Shown piece by piece: positions 27,005 through 34,214 of a stretch of DNA of 64,000 nucleotides (its first letter is position 1; the number at the start of each line of letters is the position of its first letter). The translations under genes and the position numbers were made by a program. The stretch comes from Berkiella sp964496435 (GTDB lineage: Bacteria > Pseudomonadota > Gammaproteobacteria > Berkiellales > Berkiellaceae): NCBI GenBank assembly GCA_964496435.1, contig CAZBZP010000020.1, forward strand, positions 11,297 through 75,296. The letters run 5' to 3'. The notes beneath the pieces were generated by a model. That model ran no database searches. It saw only the letters and a program-made list of their open reading frames with translations, and was not told where the DNA came from.

Positions 27005-27206
27005 AGAGCATTTCCTTAACTCAAATCCAAATGGCAAAATTAAAGCATTCTTGCGCTGTGTATTGGTACCTAAGATTTTTCGGTCGAATTAGAAAAAAGT
27101 TTAATTATTGCTTTTAAATAGACTAAAATCTTAGAATTGCTGTATGAAAAGCAGGTGCTATTTGGCCCATCTGTTTGTTGATTTGAAAACCAAGTAAGAA
27201 GATTAA

Positions 27207-27626
27207 ATGAAAAGTTATAGAGAAGAATTATTTTTTAATACTAAAACACGTATGGCATTTATCAATATCACGGAGCAAGTTCAAGCTGCGCTGGAGAAAA
27301 GTGGTATTCAAGAAGGGTTTTGTTTAGTGAATGCGATGCATATTAGTGCAAGTGTTTATATAAATGATGATGAGCCTGGTTTACTCCATGATTATGGACA
27401 ATGGCTAGAAAAGCTTGCCCCTCATGCGCCAATCGATCAGTATCGCCATAATGATACGGGTGAAGATAACGCCGATGCGCATATTAAACGCCAAATCATG
27501 GGCAGAGAGGTAGTGGTTGCTATCACCAAAGGCCAATTGGATTTTGGCCCCTGGGAGCAAATTTTCTATGGTGAATTTGATGGTAAAAGAAAGAAAAGGG
27601 TGTTAATCAAAATTATCGGAGAATAA
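27207..27626 (+). CDS. YjbQ/UPF0047 family protein
   Basis: A 139-residue protein matching the YjbQ (UPF0047) family throughout: NITEQVQAALEKSGIQEGFC, VNAMHISASVYINDDEPGLL, then HNDTGEDNADAHIKRQIMG and GPWEQIFYGEFDGKRKKR. The conserved His and Asp/Glu residues form a pocket, and E. coli YjbQ has weak thiamine-phosphate synthase activity; the true role is unsettled. Monocistronic. Confidence 0.92.
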   Translation: MKSYREELFFNTKTRMAFINITEQVQAALEKSGIQEGFCLVNAMHISASVYINDDEPGLLHDYGQWLEKLAPHAPIDQYRHNDTGEDNADAHIKRQIMGREVVVAITKGQLDFGPWEQIFYGEFDGKRKKRVLIKIIGE

Positions 27627-27632
27627 TTTTAG

Positions 27633-27663
27633 CCAAGCTTCATACATTTGTACTGAAGCTTGG
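27633..27663. terminator. bidirectional terminator between convergent genes
   Basis: CCAAGCTTCA (27633-27642) and TGAAGCTTGG (27654-27663) form a perfect 10-bp stem, with TAC/GTA pairing inside the loop. It separates yjbQ from the convergent ankyrin-repeat gene. Confidence 0.75.
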
Positions 27664-27678
27664 GGCAAACATCCGTTC

Positions 27679-29949
27679 TTAAGCCGCAATGACTTGAGCT
27701 TGCTCTAAGATATGACTTAAATCGCAATGCTGATTAAAACAAATAGCCGTTTCTCTTGGCGCATTATTTAAAACACATTGTTTTGTTGGTAAATCATCTG
27801 CGAATAGGGGATGAACGTTGCTGATGACATCGCATAAATTGATTGTTTGTGCGCTCTTTAAGTCAGCATTTCTCAATGCAAGATTTTCTTTAGTTTTATC
27901 AAAAAATGAATTTAAGATATTTGCATTATTATCATCAAGTAAGTATTCAGGATGAAATTGCACTAAAAACACGGGTTCAGTTTTACCCTGGGCTGCTTTG
28001 GTAATACCATTGTATTCTGCAACTTTAGTTAAAGGCTCTGCTACAATATCCATTGCTTGATGGTGGGCTGATAATCCCCAAACGGTATCACCTTTGACAG
28101 CGCTCGCTAAAGGCCCTTCATGATTAATAAAGTTGACGGGCTGCACAACACCATTATGACCAGGCACATCCTGCAACAAAGTACCACCATAATACACATT
28201 TATTAGCTGCGCGCCATGGCAAACACCTAATACTGGTTTTCCTTGCGCTAACATCTGATCCAATAAAGCAAACTCAAACATATCATCATAAAAGCTAAAG
28301 CTTTCGCCTTGCGGTATTTCCTTGCCATAGAATGCAGGATGAATATCGGGGCCACCAGGGATCCACAGGGCATCCAGTTTTTCAGCGTATGATTTTGCGA
28401 GCGAATTTAATTGTTCAATGGCTGGCGTGGGTGCATGCAAAACATGTTGCACGATGCTTTCGTTGCTTGGCTTTGTTGAAAGATCTTGTAATTGCGTAGC
28501 GACTTCATTATCCAGATCACTTACACTTAATTTTGCGAAAATTTCATATTGAGAGATAAGATGCGGTGAAGCGCCAGCTTGTTTGATACGCATATAGGGT
28601 TCTGCAGCCATAAAGCCAGGTTTTGTGAGAATACTCAATTGTGTAATTTCACCAAAAATACCAATAACGGGTGCTGTATGCGTTGCAATCTCACCCATTG
28701 TTTGTCCATTTACCTGGTTAAAGGAAGATTGGACAAAATTAACATCCACGGCGGTTGAATTGTCTAAAGTCACATTCCACAGTTGGGCGCCATAAAAATT
28801 ATTATGTGAAAATGCCACATTATCGAAGCTTGTATTTTTAAAGGCAGTATAAAAGAAATTGTTATTATCAAATTTAACGTTATCAAAGTGCGCATTTTTG
28901 AAAATAGCATCTTCAAAAATTGAATTTTTGATAGTTGTGCCAGGCAAAAACGAGAAGAAATCACCCTCAAATTTTTGGAATGTGCAATTATCAAAATGAG
29001 CTTTGAGGTTGGTATTAATGTTCCTTCCATAAAATTGGCAATCTTTAAAGGACATCTCATTCAGATCGACATATGAGAATTCCGCTTTTAATTTAGATAC
29101 ATTGCATTCTTTTAACAGGGGGCTGTATCCGTTTTTTTCTAACAATTCTTTGAGATTGAGCGCTGATTTGTTTTCACTGTTACTCAACATTTCGCGCAAA
29201 GTTTGGGTGCTAATAACCGGTCGCTGGTCACTAACATCATCATGTTCAGAATTCACTAAAGGCGTATTCATCAGTAAAGATATCAAGCTTGGATTTGCTT
29301 TTTGAATCGCCATATCGAGTGCTGTTAAATTGTTTGGCAAAAGAATATGTTTATCTGCACCACTGTTTAACAACAATTCAAGCATTAAAGGCTCTTGATT
29401 CATGACAGCAAGGTGCAATGCTGTATACCCAAAAAAATCTTTTTGGTTTAACAGTGCTTTAGCTTCACCTTCAAGGAGCACTTTAAGCTGCGCTTGATCA
29501 TGGGTTTCAACGGCTTGGTGTAGAGCAGTGTACTGATATTTTTCTTGGGCATTATCAATAAATTTATATAATTTATTAACTAATTCTCGATTATAGTTTC
29601 TAAGTGCTGTCTGTAGTATACCATGTTCATTTTCTATGTATTGTTGTTGTTCAGGGTATAATGTGAGCAGCTTCTCAACAACTGGTGTTTTCCCAATCAA
29701 TGAGGCCAATAGCACTGGCGAAATAAACTCGTTTGAATCGTTAGAGATAACAGCACCATGCTGATGTAGGGTCTCAATTGCCTTGTCATTTACAATAATG
29801 GCGATTGTTAAAAGGCTTAGACCGCCTTCTATTTTCGTATTCACATCAACCCCGGAAGATGTTAGCAGGCTACCCAACTCCGTTAATTTGTTTTGTTCTA
29901 ATAATGCTACGAGCTCTTCAAATACAGTGTTTGTAGTGGATTCTGTCAT
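27679..29949 (-). CDS. ankyrin repeat, pentapeptide repeat and class I glutamine amidotransferase fusion protein
   Basis: A 756-residue three-part protein. Residues ~1-245 hold ankyrin repeats (for example YTALHQAVETHDQAQLKVLL and GYTALHLAVMNQEPLMLELL). Residues ~300-425 hold pentapeptide-like repeats (FEDAIFKNAHFDNVKFDNNN). Residues ~450-700 form a peptidase C26/PuuD-like domain: nucleophile Cys577 in GVCHGAQLINVYYGG and His666-Glu668 in VQFHPEY, with LWIPGGPDIHPAFYG upstream. The triad looks intact, predicting gamma-glutamyl hydrolysis. The ankyrin part suggests a host protein partner; secretion is inferred. I know of no close precedent for this order of domains. No signal peptide. Confidence 0.85.
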   Translation of the reverse strand: MTESTTNTVFEELVALLEQNKLTELGSLLTSSGVDVNTKIEGGLSLLTIAIIVNDKAIETLHQHGAVISNDSNEFISPVLLASLIGKTPVVEKLLTLYPEQQQYIENEHGILQTALRNYNRELVNKLYKFIDNAQEKYQYTALHQAVETHDQAQLKVLLEGEAKALLNQKDFFGYTALHLAVMNQEPLMLELLLNSGADKHILLPNNLTALDMAIQKANPSLISLLMNTPLVNSEHDDVSDQRPVISTQTLREMLSNSENKSALNLKELLEKNGYSPLLKECNVSKLKAEFSYVDLNEMSFKDCQFYGRNINTNLKAHFDNCTFQKFEGDFFSFLPGTTIKNSIFEDAIFKNAHFDNVKFDNNNFFYTAFKNTSFDNVAFSHNNFYGAQLWNVTLDNSTAVDVNFVQSSFNQVNGQTMGEIATHTAPVIGIFGEITQLSILTKPGFMAAEPYMRIKQAGASPHLISQYEIFAKLSVSDLDNEVATQLQDLSTKPSNESIVQHVLHAPTPAIEQLNSLAKSYAEKLDALWIPGGPDIHPAFYGKEIPQGESFSFYDDMFEFALLDQMLAQGKPVLGVCHGAQLINVYYGGTLLQDVPGHNGVVQPVNFINHEGPLASAVKGDTVWGLSAHHQAMDIVAEPLTKVAEYNGITKAAQGKTEPVFLVQFHPEYLLDDNNANILNSFFDKTKENLALRNADLKSAQTINLCDVISNVHPLFADDLPTKQCVLNNAPRETAICFNQHCDLSHILEQAQVIAA

Positions 29950-30192
29950 ATATTCAACCTATTGGATTTGAAATAGTTTGGCTTTTTAACTAAGAAGATT
30001 GTATACCTTAGTCAGCCTTTCTTAGCAAGAAAAGATTCAAACCTTATTCTTCTAACAAACCTTCAATAGTGTATAAACGCTATACAAACATACAGCAATA
30101 ATCGAATTGAACCATAAGCCCAGTACCTTGGTCATTAATAAATAAAGAAAGAACCCAAAAAGTGAAACTACAGCGAAAATATGGGGTGCGTT

Positions 30193-31044
30193 ATGACACT
30201 GAATATAGTGAACAGTGAAGCAATATTAAAATCATTATGCCCAGAAGTGCGTAAGGTATGTAACCCTATATTTAATTACCTTTCAGTCAGTTTTTTTCGC
30301 TATGTTCGTTCTTATCCAAATAACGAAAAACTTATTATAGCGAGCGATGAGAATTGGCTAGAAGAATATTTTAAAGATAAGTTGTACGATGTTGAATATG
30401 CTAATTTTCACAAAGTGCCCAAATTAAGCAGTGGTATTAGCATTCATAGTAAATGTTCTGTGGATGATCCTGTTTGTAATTTTTGGAATAAGATGAGCGA
30501 TCCCACTGATTACAACCTTATTATGGCTCTTTATGAAAAAAATGAAACCTATCTCGAATTTTATAATTTTGGCTTAACGCAAGATACCCACGCTGCAAAT
30601 AATATTTTTCTGAATAATCATAGTTTGTTCCATCATTTTATAGAATTCTTTAGAGATCAAGGGCAAGGAATTATACAAAAAGCAGAGCTAGCAAAGTTTG
30701 TCTGTAAGGCCCAAGAAGATTATACAGAGGAAACGAGAAATAATTGGATGTTAGGTTTGGATAGTTCTCTTGTATCTATGGTTGTTGAGCAAATGCCGAT
30801 TGAAAAATTTTATCTTAATGGTAATCTTGATAAAGTCTTTCTAACAAAACAAGAAGCAATATTAGTAAAATGTATGTTAAATGGTGAACCCCTAGCAAAT
30901 ATTGCTAAAAAATTATCCATCGCCGACAAGGATGTGCAAGACATACAAAAAGCAATAATGACTAAATTGAAAGCCAATAATGAACAAGAAATGAAGAAGA
31001 TTTTAAGTGCTAATAGAATTGCCAAAAAATTAAGTTATTTATAA
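30193..31044 (+). CDS. LuxR-like regulator with a degenerate HTH
   Basis: A ~283-residue protein with the layout of the 20.7-kb regulator: a putative N-terminal sensory domain and a C-terminal LuxR-like segment (VFLTKQEAILVKCMLNGEPLANIAKKLSIADKDVQDIQKAI). The usual K-T-V recognition-helix pattern is replaced by D-K-D-V, so DNA binding may be altered or lost. The start at 30193 has GGGGTG upstream; ATG 30181 is an alternative. The gene is solitary and divergent from the ankyrin-repeat gene. Confidence 0.65.
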   Translation: MTLNIVNSEAILKSLCPEVRKVCNPIFNYLSVSFFRYVRSYPNNEKLIIASDENWLEEYFKDKLYDVEYANFHKVPKLSSGISIHSKCSVDDPVCNFWNKMSDPTDYNLIMALYEKNETYLEFYNFGLTQDTHAANNIFLNNHSLFHHFIEFFRDQGQGIIQKAELAKFVCKAQEDYTEETRNNWMLGLDSSLVSMVVEQMPIEKFYLNGNLDKVFLTKQEAILVKCMLNGEPLANIAKKLSIADKDVQDIQKAIMTKLKANNEQEMKKILSANRIAKKLSYL

Positions 31045-31131
31045 ATTAGAAGTCTTTGTTGAATAACTCTAATAAGTTAAATACCTGCTAATCTTATATA
31101 GATATTCACTTTTTGTTTCAAAGAAGCATAA

Positions 31132-32220
31132 ATGTCTGATTTAAAAGAACTATTTTCAAATAGAGTTAATCAAATTATCATCTATGTGGTGGTTCTTGTT
31201 TTATTGATCAGCCTTTTTATACTCTCCCTTCGCGCAACGGTTACACCTATAGATTATTCACTGTTGGTGCCATTTCCCAGTAACGGCTGCGAAATATCGA
31301 AAACAGCCGTAGGAGATCTAAACAGTTCTTATATAAAATCCATTAATAGAAGTAAAATGAGCGCGAGCATATATGAGCTTAATCCTGGAGAAACTATAAA
31401 GGAAATTACGCAAGCACTTTACATTCATCCTAATACCAGTGAAATTGTAAAAAATTCAATATCTCAAAAAAATCATCGCTATTTTGTGTTTTCATATCCA
31501 AGTGATGGGCTCAATGTTAAGGGATATCTGAGTTTGCCGGGGAATCTTCAAAGACCTATTCCACTTATCATTTTATTACGTGGCGGAGCTGGTTTATTTG
31601 GTTTGCCCCATCCTGGCATATTTAGCGCACAAGAAGGGTATGCGGTCGTGAGCACAACTTATCGTGGCGGCGTAAGCGAAGGGAGAGATGAATATGGTGG
31701 CGATGATGTAAATGATGTTGTCAATTTATTTAATTATTTGCCAGTCTTAGAGCAAATATTTCAAATTTCATTTCATCCAAACAATAAATATATGGTGGGA
31801 TATAGTCGAGGCGGAATGGAGTTATTCTTGACATTAGGGCGTTACCCTGAAATCCAACAAAGAATAAAAAAGGTAGCTTCCATTACAGGGCAGCTCAATC
31901 TTACAAATACAATCCAGGCCAGACCTTATTTGAGAAAGTATTACGAAGATAATTTTGGCCTTGTTGAAAATGATAAAGAATGGTTTGTTAAACGACAACC
32001 CATAACCTATGCATCACGGATCTCAAAATTTCTTCCCATCATGATTGCGCAAGGTTCTGAAGATAAAAGAATTTGTTTAAGTGAAGGATATGATCTGTTG
32101 CAAACCTTCCACGATCTTGGACACCTTATCACCTATGTAGAAGTGGAGGGGGGAGATCATGTATTAAATAATTCTTCAGATTTTATCCCTGTTTTAATGG
32201 ATTGGTTAGGGCAAGAATAA
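31132..32220 (+). CDS. membrane-anchored alpha/beta hydrolase, S9 peptidase-like
   Basis: An uncleaved N-terminal anchor (residues ~14-33, IIIYVVVLVLLISLFIL) is followed by an alpha/beta hydrolase domain. The nucleophile is Ser225 in VGYSRGGME, the acid Asp311 in GSEDKRI and the base His343 in EGGDHVL. STTYRGGVSEGRDEYGGDDV before the nucleophile resembles prolyl-oligopeptidase-type (S9) enzymes. It faces the periplasm by topology. The substrate could be a peptide or an ester. It is 87 bases downstream of the LuxR-like gene on the same strand. Confidence 0.8.
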   Translation: MSDLKELFSNRVNQIIIYVVVLVLLISLFILSLRATVTPIDYSLLVPFPSNGCEISKTAVGDLNSSYIKSINRSKMSASIYELNPGETIKEITQALYIHPNTSEIVKNSISQKNHRYFVFSYPSDGLNVKGYLSLPGNLQRPIPLIILLRGGAGLFGLPHPGIFSAQEGYAVVSTTYRGGVSEGRDEYGGDDVNDVVNLFNYLPVLEQIFQISFHPNNKYMVGYSRGGMELFLTLGRYPEIQQRIKKVASITGQLNLTNTIQARPYLRKYYEDNFGLVENDKEWFVKRQPITYASRISKFLPIMIAQGSEDKRICLSEGYDLLQTFHDLGHLITYVEVEGGDHVLNNSSDFIPVLMDWLGQE

Positions 32221-32247
32221 GGCACCCTAGATTGGTCAAGGATGCCT
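32220..32247. terminator. hairpin between convergent genes
   Basis: AGGCACCCT (32220-32228) and AGGATGCCT (32239-32247) pair with one mismatch. It lies between the hydrolase stop and the stop of the bufferin-like gene at 32254. Confidence 0.55.
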
Positions 32248-32253
32248 GCTCGT

Positions 32254-32514
32254 TTACTCAGAGCCTGCTACCGTGCCACCTTTCTTTTGGCAGTCCTTTT
32301 CTGATTTAGTCATGATATAGCCTTGGCCTTTGCAATTATTTTGGCCCTTGCATGAAGAGCTGGATGTGCTGCAAGCACTTTGTCCCTTACAAGCATTCCC
32401 GCCCATACATTTAACAGCTGCATGATGAGAGGAGGGAGAAGCCGCTAAGCTAACGGCAGAGAATAAGGTAGCAACAGCGGTGGCTAATACTATTCCAGTT
32501 TGTTTTCTATCCAT
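32254..32514 (-). CDS. BufA2-like bufferin-type metallophore peptide
   Basis: A signal peptide (MDRKQTGIVLATAVATLFSA, ending about SLAAS) leads to a short mature part with the Cys pattern KCMGGNACKGQSACS, then SCKGQNNCKGQGY and DCQKKGG. This matches bufferin-type (BufA2) precursors, which become copper-chelating periplasmic peptides after modification of their Cys by a DUF692 enzyme. No DUF692 or DUF2063 partner gene lies in this window, so any modification would need genes elsewhere. GGGAATTAAC before the ATG at 32514 supports this start over the longer frame. Confidence 0.8.
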   Translation of the reverse strand: MDRKQTGIVLATAVATLFSAVSLAASPSSHHAAVKCMGGNACKGQSACSTSSSSCKGQNNCKGQGYIMTKSEKDCQKKGGTVAGSE

Positions 32515-32671
32515 GTTAATTCCCTTAATACGTGCTAAAAAATTCAAGTTTAGAGGATAATGCAGATTAAACAAAGTGACAGGCAATCTAAGCTATTGAA
32601 TATTATAACAAAAAGTGTGTTGCCAAACATATTTTTGTTGTTGAGAGAGAACAGGCTTTGTAGTTGCCACA

Positions 32672-32700
32672 TTGACATAAATAGTTAACCTTATTACTAT
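32672..32700 (+). promoter_or_regulatory. sigma-70 promoter of leader RNA copy A
   Basis: TTGACA (32672-32677), a 17-base spacer and TACTAT (32695-32700), with the start expected near 32707. Copy B at 36.8 kb has the same -35 and spacing, directly upstream of the same RNA element. Confidence 0.8.
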
Positions 32701-32706
32701 CCGCAT

Positions 32707-32889
32707 TCTGTGATCGATCTTCTCGATTGGAGTAACCTATTTAATAGGTACTCGAGAACTGGTTTATGAGCCTAGTTTTAATGACTAAACGGGTCTATCA
32801 CTTGAACAAGCGGTTCAGGTGAGTCAATATCTTGGAAATAATGTTTTGATTTCACCTGTGTGCCTTATATAAATTCTTGGTAGGTGAAA
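32707..32889 (+). promoter_or_regulatory. structured leader RNA, copy A (candidate novel riboswitch-like element)
   Basis: The leader folds as P1 (GTGAT 32710-32714 with ATCAC 32797-32801), P2 (TTCTCG with CGAGAA, capped by an AGTACCTAT-type hairpin) and P3 (CTGG with CCTAG, one bulged T), leaving a conserved strand that contains CTAAACGGG. A second hairpin, P4 (CACTTGAAC 32799-32807 with GTTCAGGTG 32813-32821), uses the same CAC as P1, so the two compete. TTTCACCT (32850-32857) can pair either with CAGGTGA in P4 or, over 8 bp, with AGGTGAAA (32882-32889), the ribosome binding site just before ATG 32891. This is the logic of a translation switch. Confidence 0.7.
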
Positions 32890-32890
32890 A

Positions 32891-33289
32891 ATGACATTAA
32901 TTCTTGATGAAAACAAACGTAAACTTAATATTAAAAAGTTTTTTGAAGACAAAATAAAACCCTCTATTTTGCGTAATAGCAAAGCGCATAACAAGGCTTT
33001 ATCAGCAGAACAAAAAGAGCGGTATGCACGTTCTTTAGCAACAGTTCAAGCATATTCAGCTGCGTATTTTGAGGCATTAAAGAATGTAGCTGTACAACCC
33101 CAAAAGCATGCTTTAAACCCACGAACAAATATATCAACAGTGCAAAACGTAGTAAAAGCAGCACCGCAATACTTAATAGCTCGCCCCAGCAATGGTGCAA
33201 CTGTAGATCTATATTGCCATGAAAAAATTGATTTTGACATTTTAGATTATGAGGTAAGGATCCCCAAGCTTGGAAAAAAGCAGAAATAA
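32891..33289 (+). CDS. hypothetical protein controlled by leader RNA copy A
   Basis: A basic 132-residue protein of unknown family, with helical N-terminal sequence (KKFFEDKIKPSILRNSKAHN and AEQKERYARSLATVQAYSAA) and a C-terminal IDFDILDYEVRIPKLGKKQK. No signal peptide or membrane segment. Its start is set by AGGTG at 32882-32886, which the leader can mask. The long regulated leader suggests tight control for so small a protein. It could be a secreted effector or a regulator. Confidence 0.65.
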   Translation: MTLILDENKRKLNIKKFFEDKIKPSILRNSKAHNKALSAEQKERYARSLATVQAYSAAYFEALKNVAVQPQKHALNPRTNISTVQNVVKAAPQYLIARPSNGATVDLYCHEKIDFDILDYEVRIPKLGKKQK

Positions 33290-33315
33290 CAACGATTTTG
33301 TTTATCTTTTATGAA

Positions 33316-33360
33316 AGAGCGTATTCATATGCGCTCTAAAACCTAAATTAGCTAGGTTTT
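33316..33360. terminator. two hairpins between convergent genes
   Basis: AGAGCG/CGCTCT (33316-33321, 33332-33337) is followed by AAAACCTA/TAGGTTTT (33338-33345, 33353-33360). The second serves the plus strand, with a T-run in its right arm, and overlaps the stop of the convergent gene. Confidence 0.6.
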
Positions 33361-33857
33361 AAGTAATTCCTTTTTTCTTCTTGTATATAGGGCAACTGCT
33401 CTTCAATATTTATGCCTAAGTTGGTATACCTGTATAAAAGCTGTCTATCTTCTAGTTCCACAGTGCTCCTTATTTCATCTGGTGAAATATTTTGAGCATG
33501 CAAAGATGCTATTGGTTCTTTTAGTTTGATAATTCTATCGACAATTTCAATCTTACCTTTTCGAACGAGTTGATTTAACAACTTAGAAACTTCGTAATGG
33601 GGTATAGATAAAAACCGGGCTATTTGTTGAGCGGAAGGAGGGAGATCGTAATTAGTAATGTAATTATATATGTATTCAAAGGCATGATCTAATGGCTTTA
33701 GGATAGGTTCTGGACGCCTCAAAGTAACGTCTGGCACATTAAAGGCGCAGATAGATACAGCCAGTGGCACTCCGGGTAAGTTTCCTAGGAAAACCGTATC
33801 GTCAAAATTAAAGATTTGTACATATTGGCCATCAGCCAATTGATATAGAAAATACAC
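33348..33857 (-). CDS. hypothetical protein with a winged-helix DNA-binding domain
   Basis: A 169-residue protein. The middle (residues ~55-110) reads as a winged helix: HAFEYIYNYITNYDLPPSAQ, QIARFLSIPHYEVSKLLNQL and VRKGKIEIVDRIIKL, similar in shape to LexA- or MarR-type N-terminal domains. The N-terminal part (YQLADGQYVQIFNFDDTVFL) may sense or dimerise. It is convergent with the copy-A-controlled gene and divergent from the dual-GEF gene, so it could regulate either; that is inference. Confidence 0.62.
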   Translation of the reverse strand: MYFLYQLADGQYVQIFNFDDTVFLGNLPGVPLAVSICAFNVPDVTLRRPEPILKPLDHAFEYIYNYITNYDLPPSAQQIARFLSIPHYEVSKLLNQLVRKGKIEIVDRIIKLKEPIASLHAQNISPDEIRSTVELEDRQLLYRYTNLGINIEEQLPYIQEEKRNYLKPS

Positions 33858-34214
33858 ATTAATTCCATTTAAAAGCTGTCTATGTTGAATTGAATCTTAT
33901 AGCGAATTAAAGAAGCGATCAATACATTATCCTCTTTTATTGAGTAATCCATGTGCTTTTCATTGATTTAAGTTTTTCCAAATCACCATTGGTATTTTCT
34001 ACAGTTTCCCTGAACTTATCTGAAATAGTAAGGGTCTTTTAATTAAGATCCTAACCTGCATATCCTCGGGTTTATGGTTCATTATGCGTATGTAATCCTA
34101 ATTTAGGAAAGTGGATTTGGGATAGAAAATTAATTAAGGCGAGCATAATATAAAGTTATAGTTTGATAGCGATTTGAGTGTAATACAACGATTATTATCT
34201 TTCTAGGTGGTAAA
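33858..34214. other. intergenic leader of the dual-GEF gene
   Basis: This 357-base gap holds no reading frame that I trust. It contains an AGGGTCTT/AAGATCCT hairpin (~34030-34052) and a TCCTAA/TTAGGA palindrome (~34096). It does not contain the leader RNA motif found at 32.7 and 36.9 kb. AGGTGG just before ATG 34215 is a good ribosome binding site. Confidence 0.5.

Noticed and set aside
32964..33240. Minus-strand frames of 64 and 78 codons opposite the 132-residue gene
   Set aside because: They lie antisense to a gene with a strong promoter, leader and ribosome binding site and show no protein-like features.
33858..34214. A fifth copy of the leader RNA before the dual-GEF gene
   Set aside because: It has a hairpin with AGGGTCTT/AAGATCCT but lacks the GAGAACTGG and TAAACGGG blocks and the three-way order.
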